Shown: positions 53,921 through 61,665 of the stretch, piece after piece
Position numbering within the stretch: position 1 is the first letter of the stretch
Layout of the letters: the number at the start of each line of letters is the position of its first letter
Origin: Lacrimispora defluvii
GTDB lineage: Bacteria; Bacillota; Clostridia; Lachnospirales; Lachnospiraceae
NCBI GenBank assembly: GCA_013036995.1
Contig: JAAOXG010000041.1
Location: 89,643 to 153,642, forward strand
Length of the DNA: 64,000 nucleotides
Direction: 5' to 3'
Notes under the pieces: generated by a model
Told to the model about the DNA's origin: nothing
Seen by the model: only the letters and a program-made list of their open reading frames with translations
The model's database searches: none
Made by a program: the position numbers and the translations under genes

Positions 53921-55129
53921 CTATTCATACCTCAATGCCTCGATTGGATCTGCCTTCGCCGCCTTTGAAGCCGGGTAAATTCCGAAAAATATACCGACCA
54001 GCCCGGAAAAACCCACTGCCATAACAACTACGGATGGTCTTACTATTACGGTTGTTTTAAAAACCGCTCCTCCAATCATTACAATCGCCACTCCAAGAAT
54101 GATCCCAATCACACCACCGCATGCTGACATCAATGCCGATTCCGTCAGAAACTGAATCATAATATCCCTGGTTCTGGCACCAAGTGCTTTCCGGATTCCA
54201 ATTTCTCTGGTTCGCTCAGTCACCGACACCATCATGATGTTCATGATCCCGATTCCCCCTACTAAAAGAGAGATGGCTGCAATTCCTCCTACCGCTGCAG
54301 ACATGGCTGAAAGCTTGGAATCCACGCTACCCATCTGATCTACTACGGACATCACACGGATGTCTGATTCTTTGCGGCCTTTTGTCTTTGCAATGTATCT
54401 GACAATTTCAGGCTGAAATTCTTTCATGTTCACTCCGTCACGTACATAAAAATTCAGCGTCTGAAACCTGTCGCCTTTTGGGCTTACCACAGTGTCGGGG
54501 ATAAATCCGGCCTGCTTCTGCCCATTGCCAAGAAGCATGGCAGCCATGGGAGATAAATCTTTGTGATACACTCCCACCACGGTAAATTCCTGAGTGTTCT
54601 TATTAACAGTCATGCGGAAAGTACGTCCTACGCAGTCAGCCGTTCCAAAGAGCTCCACTGCACCCTTATCTTCCAGCACCACATGGTTTGCCGCTTTTTT
54701 TACATCTGCTTCATTGATAAACCTGCCGTATATAATATTCTGGGGCTGAACATCTGTATAATTATAGTCCACTCCCTGAAATTCATATTTCACCTTTTTT
54801 AAGCGGTTTACAGCTTCTGTATCTGCGCTGGAGTTGGTGTCAATATACGCGATCTTATCATGAAAGACCTCTTTCACCCGTTCCAACTCATCCCGGTCAA
54901 AATAATCGGAATTGCGGAAATCGGTGACATCCCAGGATACCAGAATTATGGCCCGGTTAAGCCCTACATCTTTATACGCATCTGTAAACACATTCCTCAT
55001 GCTGTCTCCAACAGACACAATGGCAATCACTGCGCCAATACCGATAATGATGCCCAGCATAGTGAGAAATGAACGCATTTTATTGGATTTAATAGCATGT
55101 AACGCCATACTCATATTTTCTCTCAGCAT
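53921..55129 (-). CDS. MacB-like ABC transporter permease (FtsX family), first copy
   Basis: 402 residues, same architecture as its neighbour: helix KMRSFLTMLGIIIGIGAVIAI, MacB_PCD domain, FtsX motif GGIGIMNIMMVSVTERTREIGIRKALGA. Its start overlaps the ATPase gene by 7 bp. The extracellular domains of the two copies have diverged most, hinting at different contacts with the substrate or with the MacA-like adaptor. Confidence 0.92.
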   Translation of the reverse strand: MLRENMSMALHAIKSNKMRSFLTMLGIIIGIGAVIAIVSVGDSMRNVFTDAYKDVGLNRAIILVSWDVTDFRNSDYFDRDELERVKEVFHDKIAYIDTNSSADTEAVNRLKKVKYEFQGVDYNYTDVQPQNIIYGRFINEADVKKAANHVVLEDKGAVELFGTADCVGRTFRMTVNKNTQEFTVVGVYHKDLSPMAAMLLGNGQKQAGFIPDTVVSPKGDRFQTLNFYVRDGVNMKEFQPEIVRYIAKTKGRKESDIRVMSVVDQMGSVDSKLSAMSAAVGGIAAISLLVGGIGIMNIMMVSVTERTREIGIRKALGARTRDIMIQFLTESALMSACGGVIGIILGVAIVMIGGAVFKTTVIVRPSVVVMAVGFSGLVGIFFGIYPASKAAKADPIEALRYE

Positions 55130-55923
55130 AATGCTTCCCCACTCTGATACTCTGGCTCTTCCTGCTCTTCTTTCTCCTGCTTTGATACCGGAATATTGGG
55201 TGTATCACTGACCAGGCTTCCATCACGGAAACGGATAATCCGATTGGTAAACGCTGCAATATCTTCTTCGTGAGTAACCAATACTACCGTTGCCCCCTCA
55301 TTATGCAGCTTGGAAAACAATTCCATGATTTCCACTGATGAAGCCGAGTCTAAATTACCAGTGGGCTCATCTGCAAGAATCAGGGGCGGCTCGTTAGCCA
55401 GCGCTCTGGCAATTGCAACCCTCTGTCTCTGACCTCCGGACAATTCATTGGGCATATGTTCGTATCTGGTTCCCAGACCTACCCGTTCCAAAAGCTCAAG
55501 CGCTCTTTTTTCTCTCGCTTTTTTAGAAATGTGGGCATAGGTCATGGGAAGCTCCACATTTTTTAAAGCTGATGTTCTGGATATTAAGTTAAAGGACTGA
55601 AAAACAAATCCGATTTTACGATTTCTGATGGCAGACAAATCATCAGACGGCAGATCCGCCGTATCAATGCCATCCAGAAAATAATGTCCCATGGTGGGAC
55701 GGTCCAGGCAGCCAAGTATATTCATCAGTGTCGATTTTCCTGATCCTGACTGCCCCATAATGGCGACAAACTCGCCCCGCTTTATTGTTAAGTTTACCCG
55801 CTTTAATCCCAGAACCTTGATGGAACCGGTATCATAGATCTTTACCATATCAACCAGCTTAATCAGGTCTTCGCTGACATTCTGGGTGATATAGTCAGGG
55901 ATTACTTCTTTCTTTTTCCACAT
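55123..55923 (-). CDS. MacB/LolD-type ABC ATP-binding protein
   Basis: 266 residues. Walker A MGQSGSGKSTLMN, Q-loop FVFQSFNLISRTSALKN, signature LSGGQRQRVAIARAL, Walker B LILADEPTGNLDSAS, switch His VLVTHEEDI. An N-terminal extension of ~25 residues and a C-terminal acidic tail (KEEQEEPEYQSGE) depart from the usual 225-residue size. It drives the two FtsX-type permeases. Confidence 0.94.
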   Translation of the reverse strand: MWKKKEVIPDYITQNVSEDLIKLVDMVKIYDTGSIKVLGLKRVNLTIKRGEFVAIMGQSGSGKSTLMNILGCLDRPTMGHYFLDGIDTADLPSDDLSAIRNRKIGFVFQSFNLISRTSALKNVELPMTYAHISKKAREKRALELLERVGLGTRYEHMPNELSGGQRQRVAIARALANEPPLILADEPTGNLDSASSVEIMELFSKLHNEGATVVLVTHEEDIAAFTNRIIRFRDGSLVSDTPNIPVSKQEKEEQEEPEYQSGEALC

Positions 55924-55935
55924 ATAACATCCCCC

Positions 55936-57315
55936 CTACTGCTGAGACGGAAGCACGTGTACCGTCATTCCATCTGTAATCATAGGGGATGGAGCTTCAA
56001 TCAGCTGCAGACCTTCTGTTAAGGCACCCTCTTCGTCCGGTATAATCTCCGCTTCAATATCGCTTTCTACACCGGTCTTTACAGGTATGTATTTTACTGT
56101 GTTATTAACAACCGAGGCTACTGCCATAGTTCCATCGGGATTTTGAATAAGCGCCGAAATAGGAACTACCCATACGTCTTCGGCTTTTTGCAGTTCGATT
56201 TTGGCCTTTGCCGTAATTCCCGCTATCAGCTTTGTATTCTGGTCAATAATACGAATCGTGGTTGGGATGACACGTTCTGTAGAACCGCCTCCCTTTTCTT
56301 CTCCGGTAGGGGAAATAGCAGTTACTTCTCCTTTTACTGTATCACCATTTAAGATGTCTGCGTTAATGTCTACCGGCTGCCCTACTTTCACCTTGCCAAT
56401 GGAATATTCACTTACGTTAATTTTCATCTCAAGTACATCCAGGTTATTAATGATAAACATGGGCTTATCATCATCGGTTTTATCCGCAAAACGGCCCACC
56501 TTGCAGTTTACCCTTACTACAGTTCCTGCGATGGGGCTGGTTACTTTTGTATTCTCCAGTGCTTCTTTCTTCTGCTCCAGCTCAAACGCTTCTTTTTCAA
56601 TCTGCAGAGAATAGGATTCATTGGCTACCGGTTTCCCATCCTTAATTGTGTAGGTGGTAAGCTCCCTGGCCGCATCATTCATGGTATTGGTAGCAGTCTC
56701 CAACTCAACTCCTGTTGCACTTCCGCCCTGATAAAGTAGGAGAGTTCTGTTGTAATTTGCTTTTGCCGTCTCAAACTCCTGCTTTGCCTTGGCATAACCG
56801 TTTTCTGCTTCCAGCTGTTTATCTTTATAGGTACTGACAGCAAGATCATAAGCATTCTGTGCTATATCCACTCCTTTTTTGGCGTCCTTATCATCAAGAG
56901 TGGCCAACAGCTGGCCCTTCTCTACCTTGTCACCCTCTTTTACCCGTAGTTCCAGGATCTCAGCATGTAAATTGGAAACCACCTCCACACTGTCCGTTCC
57001 CTGAACCGGACCGCTTACAGAAAGGGTTTCCGTAACTTCACCTTTCTTTAACGGTGTTGTTGTAACCGGCATAACCGCACTTTTTCCGCCTGCCACACTT
57101 TTAAAGGCAATAAAAAGGAACACTACAGTAACTGCAGAGCCCACAATAATTTTCTTTTTTCTGCTCCATTTTTTCTTAAAAAGCTTTTTCTTCTTTTTAC
57201 CCCCATGTTCCTCAGTCATCAGATGCTCCAATTCTTTTTCAAAGTCATCATCGGCCATAGGACCGGCTTGCGCCACTTGCATCTCTTCTTCTATTTTCTT
57301 CCTGAAAAATTTCAT
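55936..57315 (-). CDS. MacA/HlyD-type membrane fusion (adaptor) protein
   Basis: 459 residues from ATG 57315. A cytoplasmic acidic/basic N-terminus with a Lys cluster (HGGKKKKKLFKKKWSRKKK) precedes one membrane helix (IIVGSAVTVVFLFIAF), followed by a biotinyl-lipoyl-like domain (VSNLHAEILELRVKEGDKVEKGQLLATLDD), a coiled-coil hairpin (about 170-260) and beta-barrel domains. It links the ABC permeases to extracellular substrate handling. First gene of the four-gene operon; together a MacAB-like exporter, perhaps for peptides. Confidence 0.9.
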   Translation of the reverse strand: MKFFRKKIEEEMQVAQAGPMADDDFEKELEHLMTEEHGGKKKKKLFKKKWSRKKKIIVGSAVTVVFLFIAFKSVAGGKSAVMPVTTTPLKKGEVTETLSVSGPVQGTDSVEVVSNLHAEILELRVKEGDKVEKGQLLATLDDKDAKKGVDIAQNAYDLAVSTYKDKQLEAENGYAKAKQEFETAKANYNRTLLLYQGGSATGVELETATNTMNDAARELTTYTIKDGKPVANESYSLQIEKEAFELEQKKEALENTKVTSPIAGTVVRVNCKVGRFADKTDDDKPMFIINNLDVLEMKINVSEYSIGKVKVGQPVDINADILNGDTVKGEVTAISPTGEEKGGGSTERVIPTTIRIIDQNTKLIAGITAKAKIELQKAEDVWVVPISALIQNPDGTMAVASVVNNTVKYIPVKTGVESDIEAEIIPDEEGALTEGLQLIEAPSPMITDGMTVHVLPSQQ

Positions 57316-57424
57316 GCCCGTTCCCTCCATATCGCTTTCTGTCTCTATCCTATTATAGCGGGGTGTTATAATGAATTAAATATAAAAATTCTTATAAATT
57401 TCTAAATTTTTCCAAATAAATCGT

Positions 57425-57460
57425 AAAAACTGCTGTAAGAACGTATTTTCCTTACAGCAG
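57425..57460 (-). terminator. Terminator of the osmolyte transporter operon
   Basis: CTGCTGTAAG (57430-57439) pairs with CTTACAGCAG (57451-57460); a U-run follows on the minus strand, 14 bases past the small membrane protein. Confidence 0.87.
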
Positions 57461-57474
57461 TCTCCTGATAATCA

Positions 57475-57750
57475 TTATAAATTTAAAATTTTTATCATCT
57501 TTTTAAGAAAAAGAAAAGTAACAAACAGAAAAAGTATTCCAACTCCCTGATAAAGGTAAGGGATTGAAAAAAAGCTTAATGTCCATAAAAGAAAAAGAAG
57601 AAATGCATCTGACCTTAAATACGTTCCAAACGCATAACTGATCCATACTTCCTTCTGTGTCAGTTTCTTCTCTCCAGCAAGCAGCCGGCATATACCGGGA
57701 CTGCAAAAGCACTGGGAAAGAATAAAAAACAACACAAAAGAGAAAATCAT
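57475..57750 (-). CDS. Small hydrophobic protein of the osmolyte transporter operon
   Basis: 91 residues with two or three hydrophobic segments (MIFSFVLFFILSQCF; AFLLFLLWTLSFFSIPYLY; GILFLFVTFLFLKKM). Its ATG overlaps the permease-binding-protein stop by 4 bp, and a terminator follows, which argues it is a real third gene. No family recognised. It may be an accessory subunit of the transporter or a remnant. A second frame over the same DNA (57503-57763) is less likely because it would start inside the preceding gene without a ribosome site. Confidence 0.55.
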   Translation of the reverse strand: MIFSFVLFFILSQCFCSPGICRLLAGEKKLTQKEVWISYAFGTYLRSDAFLLFLLWTLSFFSIPYLYQGVGILFLFVTFLFLKKMIKILNL

Positions 57751-59312
57751 GATACCAGCCCACTTTCTCTTAAGAAATCTCCCGCCACCTTTTCCGGGCT
57801 CTGCTGCAGTTCATCCACTTTATAGTTAAGTTCCACCATGACTTCGTCTGTGAGTAACTCTCCCAGTTCTTCTAACAATCCGGGTAATTCCGGACACTCT
57901 TTCAGTGCTTCTTCCCTTACTACAGGCATGGCAAAGTAAGGAGGGAAAAAATGTTTGTCATCAGTCAGTGTCTTTAACTGAAACTTTTTCAAGAGTCCGT
58001 CTGTGGCAAATGCATCCACCACATCCACTTCTCCACCAGCCAGTGCAGTGTAGCGGGGTGAACCGTCAATGGTAAGTTTATTACCCATTTTAAATCCATA
58101 AGCATTTTCTATTCCAGTCAGTCCGTCTTCTCTGTTGGAAAACTCAAACGTAGTGCCAGAAGTCATAGTACCTGCCAGCCTGGATAAATCACTGACTGTC
58201 CCGATTCCATACTTTTTGGCAGTCTCCTGGCTGACTGCAAGTACATAAGTATTGTTAAGCTGCATTTGTTTTAAAACAGCAAGGTCAAAACGCTCTCCAT
58301 ATTCCTTTTTTACGGTTTCATAAACTTTCTCCATATCACTGATTGGCGGATAATTTAACATATCTGTATAGGCCGTTCCGCTGTATTCAATATAAAGATC
58401 AATATCCCCGCTCTTTAGCGCGCCTGCACAAACCTGAGTTCCGCCCAGGCTCAGCCTGCGGTTCACTTTAATATCAGTTCTTGCTTCTACTAAATCCGCA
58501 ACCAGATTTCCCAGTATTTCCTGTTCTGTAAAATCCTTAGAGCCAATGGAAATGGTCCTTCCCTCCTGATTGCCCGTGCCGATAGAAGTAAATAAAAACA
58601 CGGCTGCAAGTAGAACTGCCGCTGCACCAAGACCCGCTTTCTCAACGGTTCTTTTCTTTATTTTTTCTGCTCTGTCTCCCTTTTGCAGACTGATGGGAGT
58701 AACCAGTTTTTCAACCAGTCCGATAATAAAGTCAACTGTTAAAGCAAGCATACAAGCCGGAATGGCTCCTGCCAGAATCTGGTTGTTATTCACTGTCCTG
58801 ATTCCGGAAAAGACAAGATAACCCAGCCCGCCCGCTCCGATAAATGCAGCCATGGTCATAAGTCCTACTGCCGTGACAGATGCAATTCTCACTCCTGCCA
58901 TAATTACAGGAAGGGCAAGAGGGATCTGAACCTTTGTCAGAACCTGCAAGGGCGTTAAGCCAATTCCTCTGGCCGCTTCAATTGTCTGTGGATTTAAATT
59001 TTCGATACCTGTATAGGTGTTTTTTATGATGGGAAGCAGAGAATAAAGAACAACCGCGACAATTGCGGGAACTGTACCAATACCAAGCAGCGGAATCATA
59101 AATCCCAGCAATGCCATACTTGGAATGGCCTGAATGATATTAGCTGCTGTTAACACTGGTTTATTGGCTTTTGATGCATGGGCGATTAATATCCCAAGAG
59201 GCACACCAATTAATATTGCAAGTCCTACAGAAATTGCTGTCAGCTTTACATGTTCAATCAGCAAGGTTATGATCTGCGGGTAACTGTCTCCGATATAAGT
59301 CCAAAAATTCAT
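57747..59312 (-). CDS. Osmoprotectant ABC transporter permease fused to substrate-binding domain (OpuC/EgtU type)
   Basis: 521 residues. The first ~210 form a ProW-like permease with six helices and the EAA-type loop EAARGIGLTPLQVLTKVQIPLALP. After a further membrane anchor (about 230-250) comes an OpuAC/YehZ-type binding domain (ISIGSKDFTEQEILGNLVADL ... IDLYIEYSGTAY ... VDVVDAFATDG). Fused proteins of this kind take up betaine, choline or carnitine; the related EgtU takes up ergothioneine. Which applies is not clear. Last but one gene of the operon, adjacent to its ATPase. Confidence 0.9.
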   Translation of the reverse strand: MNFWTYIGDSYPQIITLLIEHVKLTAISVGLAILIGVPLGILIAHASKANKPVLTAANIIQAIPSMALLGFMIPLLGIGTVPAIVAVVLYSLLPIIKNTYTGIENLNPQTIEAARGIGLTPLQVLTKVQIPLALPVIMAGVRIASVTAVGLMTMAAFIGAGGLGYLVFSGIRTVNNNQILAGAIPACMLALTVDFIIGLVEKLVTPISLQKGDRAEKIKKRTVEKAGLGAAAVLLAAVFLFTSIGTGNQEGRTISIGSKDFTEQEILGNLVADLVEARTDIKVNRRLSLGGTQVCAGALKSGDIDLYIEYSGTAYTDMLNYPPISDMEKVYETVKKEYGERFDLAVLKQMQLNNTYVLAVSQETAKKYGIGTVSDLSRLAGTMTSGTTFEFSNREDGLTGIENAYGFKMGNKLTIDGSPRYTALAGGEVDVVDAFATDGLLKKFQLKTLTDDKHFFPPYFAMPVVREEALKECPELPGLLEELGELLTDEVMVELNYKVDELQQSPEKVAGDFLRESGLVS

Positions 59313-60449
59313 TTACGCATCTCCTCCTTCATACTCAAAATATTGCTGACTTAACGTGGTCACCAGGCTGCTTTTTGTGATCAGACCTTTTAAACGTCTG
59401 CTCTCATCAACAACCGGGACAGCAGATACTTTATAATCGGTAACAATCTTCAAGGCATCCAGAATATTCTCATCTGGCTGCAGTACTTTAAAATCCTGGG
59501 TCATATATTCTTTTGCCTGTTTTGATTTATCTTCTACGCTTCTTAACACGCTGGCTTTTACCATGCCTTCCAAGTGCCGGCTCTCCCTGTCAATAATCAA
59601 CAGCGTGTCTACTTTATTCTGACGCATCTTATCCACACATTTTAATATGGAAAGATCTTTTGCTGCTGTAACCGGCTGGTCAATCATAATATCCGATACC
59701 CGGATAAATTCCGGAGATGACCAGATTCTGTTTTTACCTACAAAGTTTGATACAAATTCATCTGACGGATTATTTAATATATTCTCTGGTGTATCATATT
59801 GTAAAATGTGTCCGTCCTTCATAATACAGATCATATCGGCAATTTTAATGGCCTCATCCATATCATGTGTAACGAAAATTATTGTTTTTTTCAGCTTGCC
59901 CTGAAGCTGCACCAGTTCATCCTGTAAATCGGAACGGGTCATGGGATCCAATGCAGAAAACGGTTCATCCATGAGAATAATGTCCGGGTCTGTGGCAAAG
60001 GCTCTGGCTACACCCACACGCTGCTGCTGCCCTCCACTGAGCTCCGTAGGATACCGGTCTAAAAACTCACTGCAATCCAGCCCGACCATCTGCATCAATT
60101 TTTTTGTATTCTCTTCCCTGTCCTTGATGGGCATCTTCTCCAGCCTGGGGATCAGCTCTATGTTCTCTCTTATGGTCATATGGGGAAAAAGTCCTGTCTG
60201 CTGGATGACATAGCCGATTCTTCTTCTCAAGGTAACTTCATCCATGGCAGCAGTATCTTTGCCGTCAATACAAATCATTCCGGAGGTAGGTTTTATCAGG
60301 CGGTTTATCATTTTTAAAAGCGTTGTCTTTCCACAGCCGCTCTCTCCAATAATTGCCACCAGGCTTCCTTTTTGTACAGTAAAGGTAATATCATTGAGAA
60401 CCTTTTTTGCTTTATACTGTTTTGAAATATTCTCAAACTTTATCATCAT
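59313..60449 (-). CDS. Osmoprotectant ABC transporter ATP-binding protein with CBS domains
   Basis: 378 residues. Walker A GESGCGKTTLLK, signature LSGGQQQRVGVARAF, Walker B IILMDEPFSALDP. The C-terminal ~120 residues are two CBS domains (ISDIMIDQPVTAAKDLSILKC; MTQDFKVLQPDENILDALKI) that sense ionic strength or nucleotides in OpuC-type ATPases. Start at AAAGGAGAG-TAA-ATG. First gene of the operon, behind a consensus promoter with a palindromic operator (60469-60510). Confidence 0.94.
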   Translation of the reverse strand: MMIKFENISKQYKAKKVLNDITFTVQKGSLVAIIGESGCGKTTLLKMINRLIKPTSGMICIDGKDTAAMDEVTLRRRIGYVIQQTGLFPHMTIRENIELIPRLEKMPIKDREENTKKLMQMVGLDCSEFLDRYPTELSGGQQQRVGVARAFATDPDIILMDEPFSALDPMTRSDLQDELVQLQGKLKKTIIFVTHDMDEAIKIADMICIMKDGHILQYDTPENILNNPSDEFVSNFVGKNRIWSSPEFIRVSDIMIDQPVTAAKDLSILKCVDKMRQNKVDTLLIIDRESRHLEGMVKASVLRSVEDKSKQAKEYMTQDFKVLQPDENILDALKIVTDYKVSAVPVVDESRRLKGLITKSSLVTTLSQQYFEYEGGDA

Positions 60450-60468
60450 TTACTCTCCTTTCTAGTTT

Positions 60469-60510
60469 AGTGACAACTTCTATTATATGCGAAAGTTGTC
60501 ACTTTGTCAA
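60469..60510 (-). promoter_or_regulatory. Osmolyte transporter promoter with BusR-like operator
   Basis: Perfect promoter on the minus strand: TTGACA (60505-60510), 17 bases, TATAAT (60482-60487). An 11-bp perfect palindrome AGTGACAACTT (60469-60479) and AAGTTGTCACT (60493-60503) straddles the -10 box. The bipartite AGTGACA-N21-TGTCACT form resembles, as I recall, the operator of the c-di-AMP-controlled repressor BusR; a BusR-like gene is at 63254. Confidence 0.8.
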
Positions 60511-60517
60511 ATCGCAA

Positions 60518-60556
60518 AATAAAGCCGCAGGATTTTATGCGCTTCCTGCGGCCTTA
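60518..60556 (-). terminator. Terminator after the SLH gene
   Basis: GCCGCAGGA (60524-60532) pairs with TCCTGCGGC (60544-60552), followed by UUUAUUUU on the minus strand, placed between the SLH gene and the transporter promoter. Confidence 0.88.
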
Positions 60557-60573
60557 TTCTCATATGATTTTAT

Positions 60574-61665
60574 TTATTTTCTAACACCCTTTTCATCCAC
60601 TTCATAGTCATCTACTTTGGTGCTTCTGGCAAGGGAACCGTCAGCGTTAAAATAGTACCATTTTCCCTGGATTTCAATCCAACGGCTGGATACCAGGATA
60701 CCACTGCCGTCGAAGAAATACGTTACATCATTGATGGTCTGCCAGTCAGTGACGGCTTTTCCTTCTTTGTAGAACAGGTACTGACCGCTGTCATTTTTCG
60801 CCCATTTTTCAGCAGTGGCCGGTTCAATGGTCAGCTTGATGTAGCGGTGAAGCATAGCGGCAATCTCTGCACGGCTTGCATTGGCTTTGGGATTAAAGCT
60901 GCTTCCTTCTTTTGCCATCATGACACCTGCCATCTGCATTGCTGCTACTGCTTCCTGATATCCGCCCTGAATCTTTGCAGCATCAGCAAAGACTACGGCA
61001 CTGCGGACCTGAGGAAGCTTATATTCTGTTGCTTTCGAATAGTTTGCCAGGATGGCTGCTGCCTCTTCTCGGGTTAATGGCTGATCTGGAGCAACCTGGT
61101 TGTTTTCCCTGCTTACTATAATCCCTTTTTCTTTAGCCCACTGGATATAGGGGCTGTATTCGCTGTCTGCCATTTCATCCTTTGAATAAGCGTTTGGATC
61201 GATGGCCGCCAGTTTTCCAAGAGCTTTTGCCAGTACTTTCAGGGTAATGGCATTGTCCGGGGAGAATTCGGTTTCGGATATACCGTTAATCAGGCCTCTG
61301 CCGACTACATAATCAATGGAATCCTTGGCCCAATGACTGTTGGTATCCCTTAATTTTGCTGCTGGGGTTTCATAACCCAATCCATATACAGAAAAATGGT
61401 TTGTGGTAAATATTACGCTTCTGCTGTTTCTGTCATAAGCAGAACCTTCCACACGGGCCGGATTTCCCTGCTCATCCACATAAACTGCATACAGTCCTCC
61501 AATTGCTTCCTCCGATGACGGAGTATAAGGAATACTTACAAAAACAGAACCAGTACCAAAGTTAGAAACATGTTTTGCTCCGCTTTCATAGCTTGCCTTT
61601 AAATCATAGACAGGACGTGTGCCGATCTGGCTTCTTGCGGCTCCGCTAAGTGTGGAGGGCTCCAC
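60574..61665 (-). CDS. SLH-domain surface protein fragment (5'-truncated) with cell-wall-binding repeats
   Basis: About 363 codons from a GTG at 61665. Residues ~1-100 are the end of a beta-rich extracellular region (VFVSIPYTPSSEEAIGG), ~105-275 contain three SLH repeats (NSHWAKDSIDYVVGRGLI; SPYIQWAKEKGIIVS; YQEAVAAMQMAGVM) and ~285-355 CW_binding repeats (GKWYYFNADGSLARS). There is no signal peptide and no good ribosome site. Reading upstream in this frame gives a sensible continuation (IAKKVEPST) that runs into the histidine kinase gene at about 61676-61684. The 5' part is therefore missing; the product is probably not exported. Confidence 0.72.
   Translation of the reverse strand: MEPSTLSGAARSQIGTRPVYDLKASYESGAKHVSNFGTGSVFVSIPYTPSSEEAIGGLYAVYVDEQGNPARVEGSAYDRNSRSVIFTTNHFSVYGLGYETPAAKLRDTNSHWAKDSIDYVVGRGLINGISETEFSPDNAITLKVLAKALGKLAAIDPNAYSKDEMADSEYSPYIQWAKEKGIIVSRENNQVAPDQPLTREEAAAILANYSKATEYKLPQVRSAVVFADAAKIQGGYQEAVAAMQMAGVMMAKEGSSFNPKANASRAEIAAMLHRYIKLTIEPATAEKWAKNDSGQYLFYKEGKAVTDWQTINDVTYFFDGSGILVSSRWIEIQGKWYYFNADGSLARSTKVDDYEVDEKGVRK

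Noticed and set aside
57503..57763. 86-codon frame over the small membrane protein
   Set aside because: It starts inside the permease-binding gene without a ribosome site, while the 91-codon frame has the ATGA coupling and a more membrane-like product.
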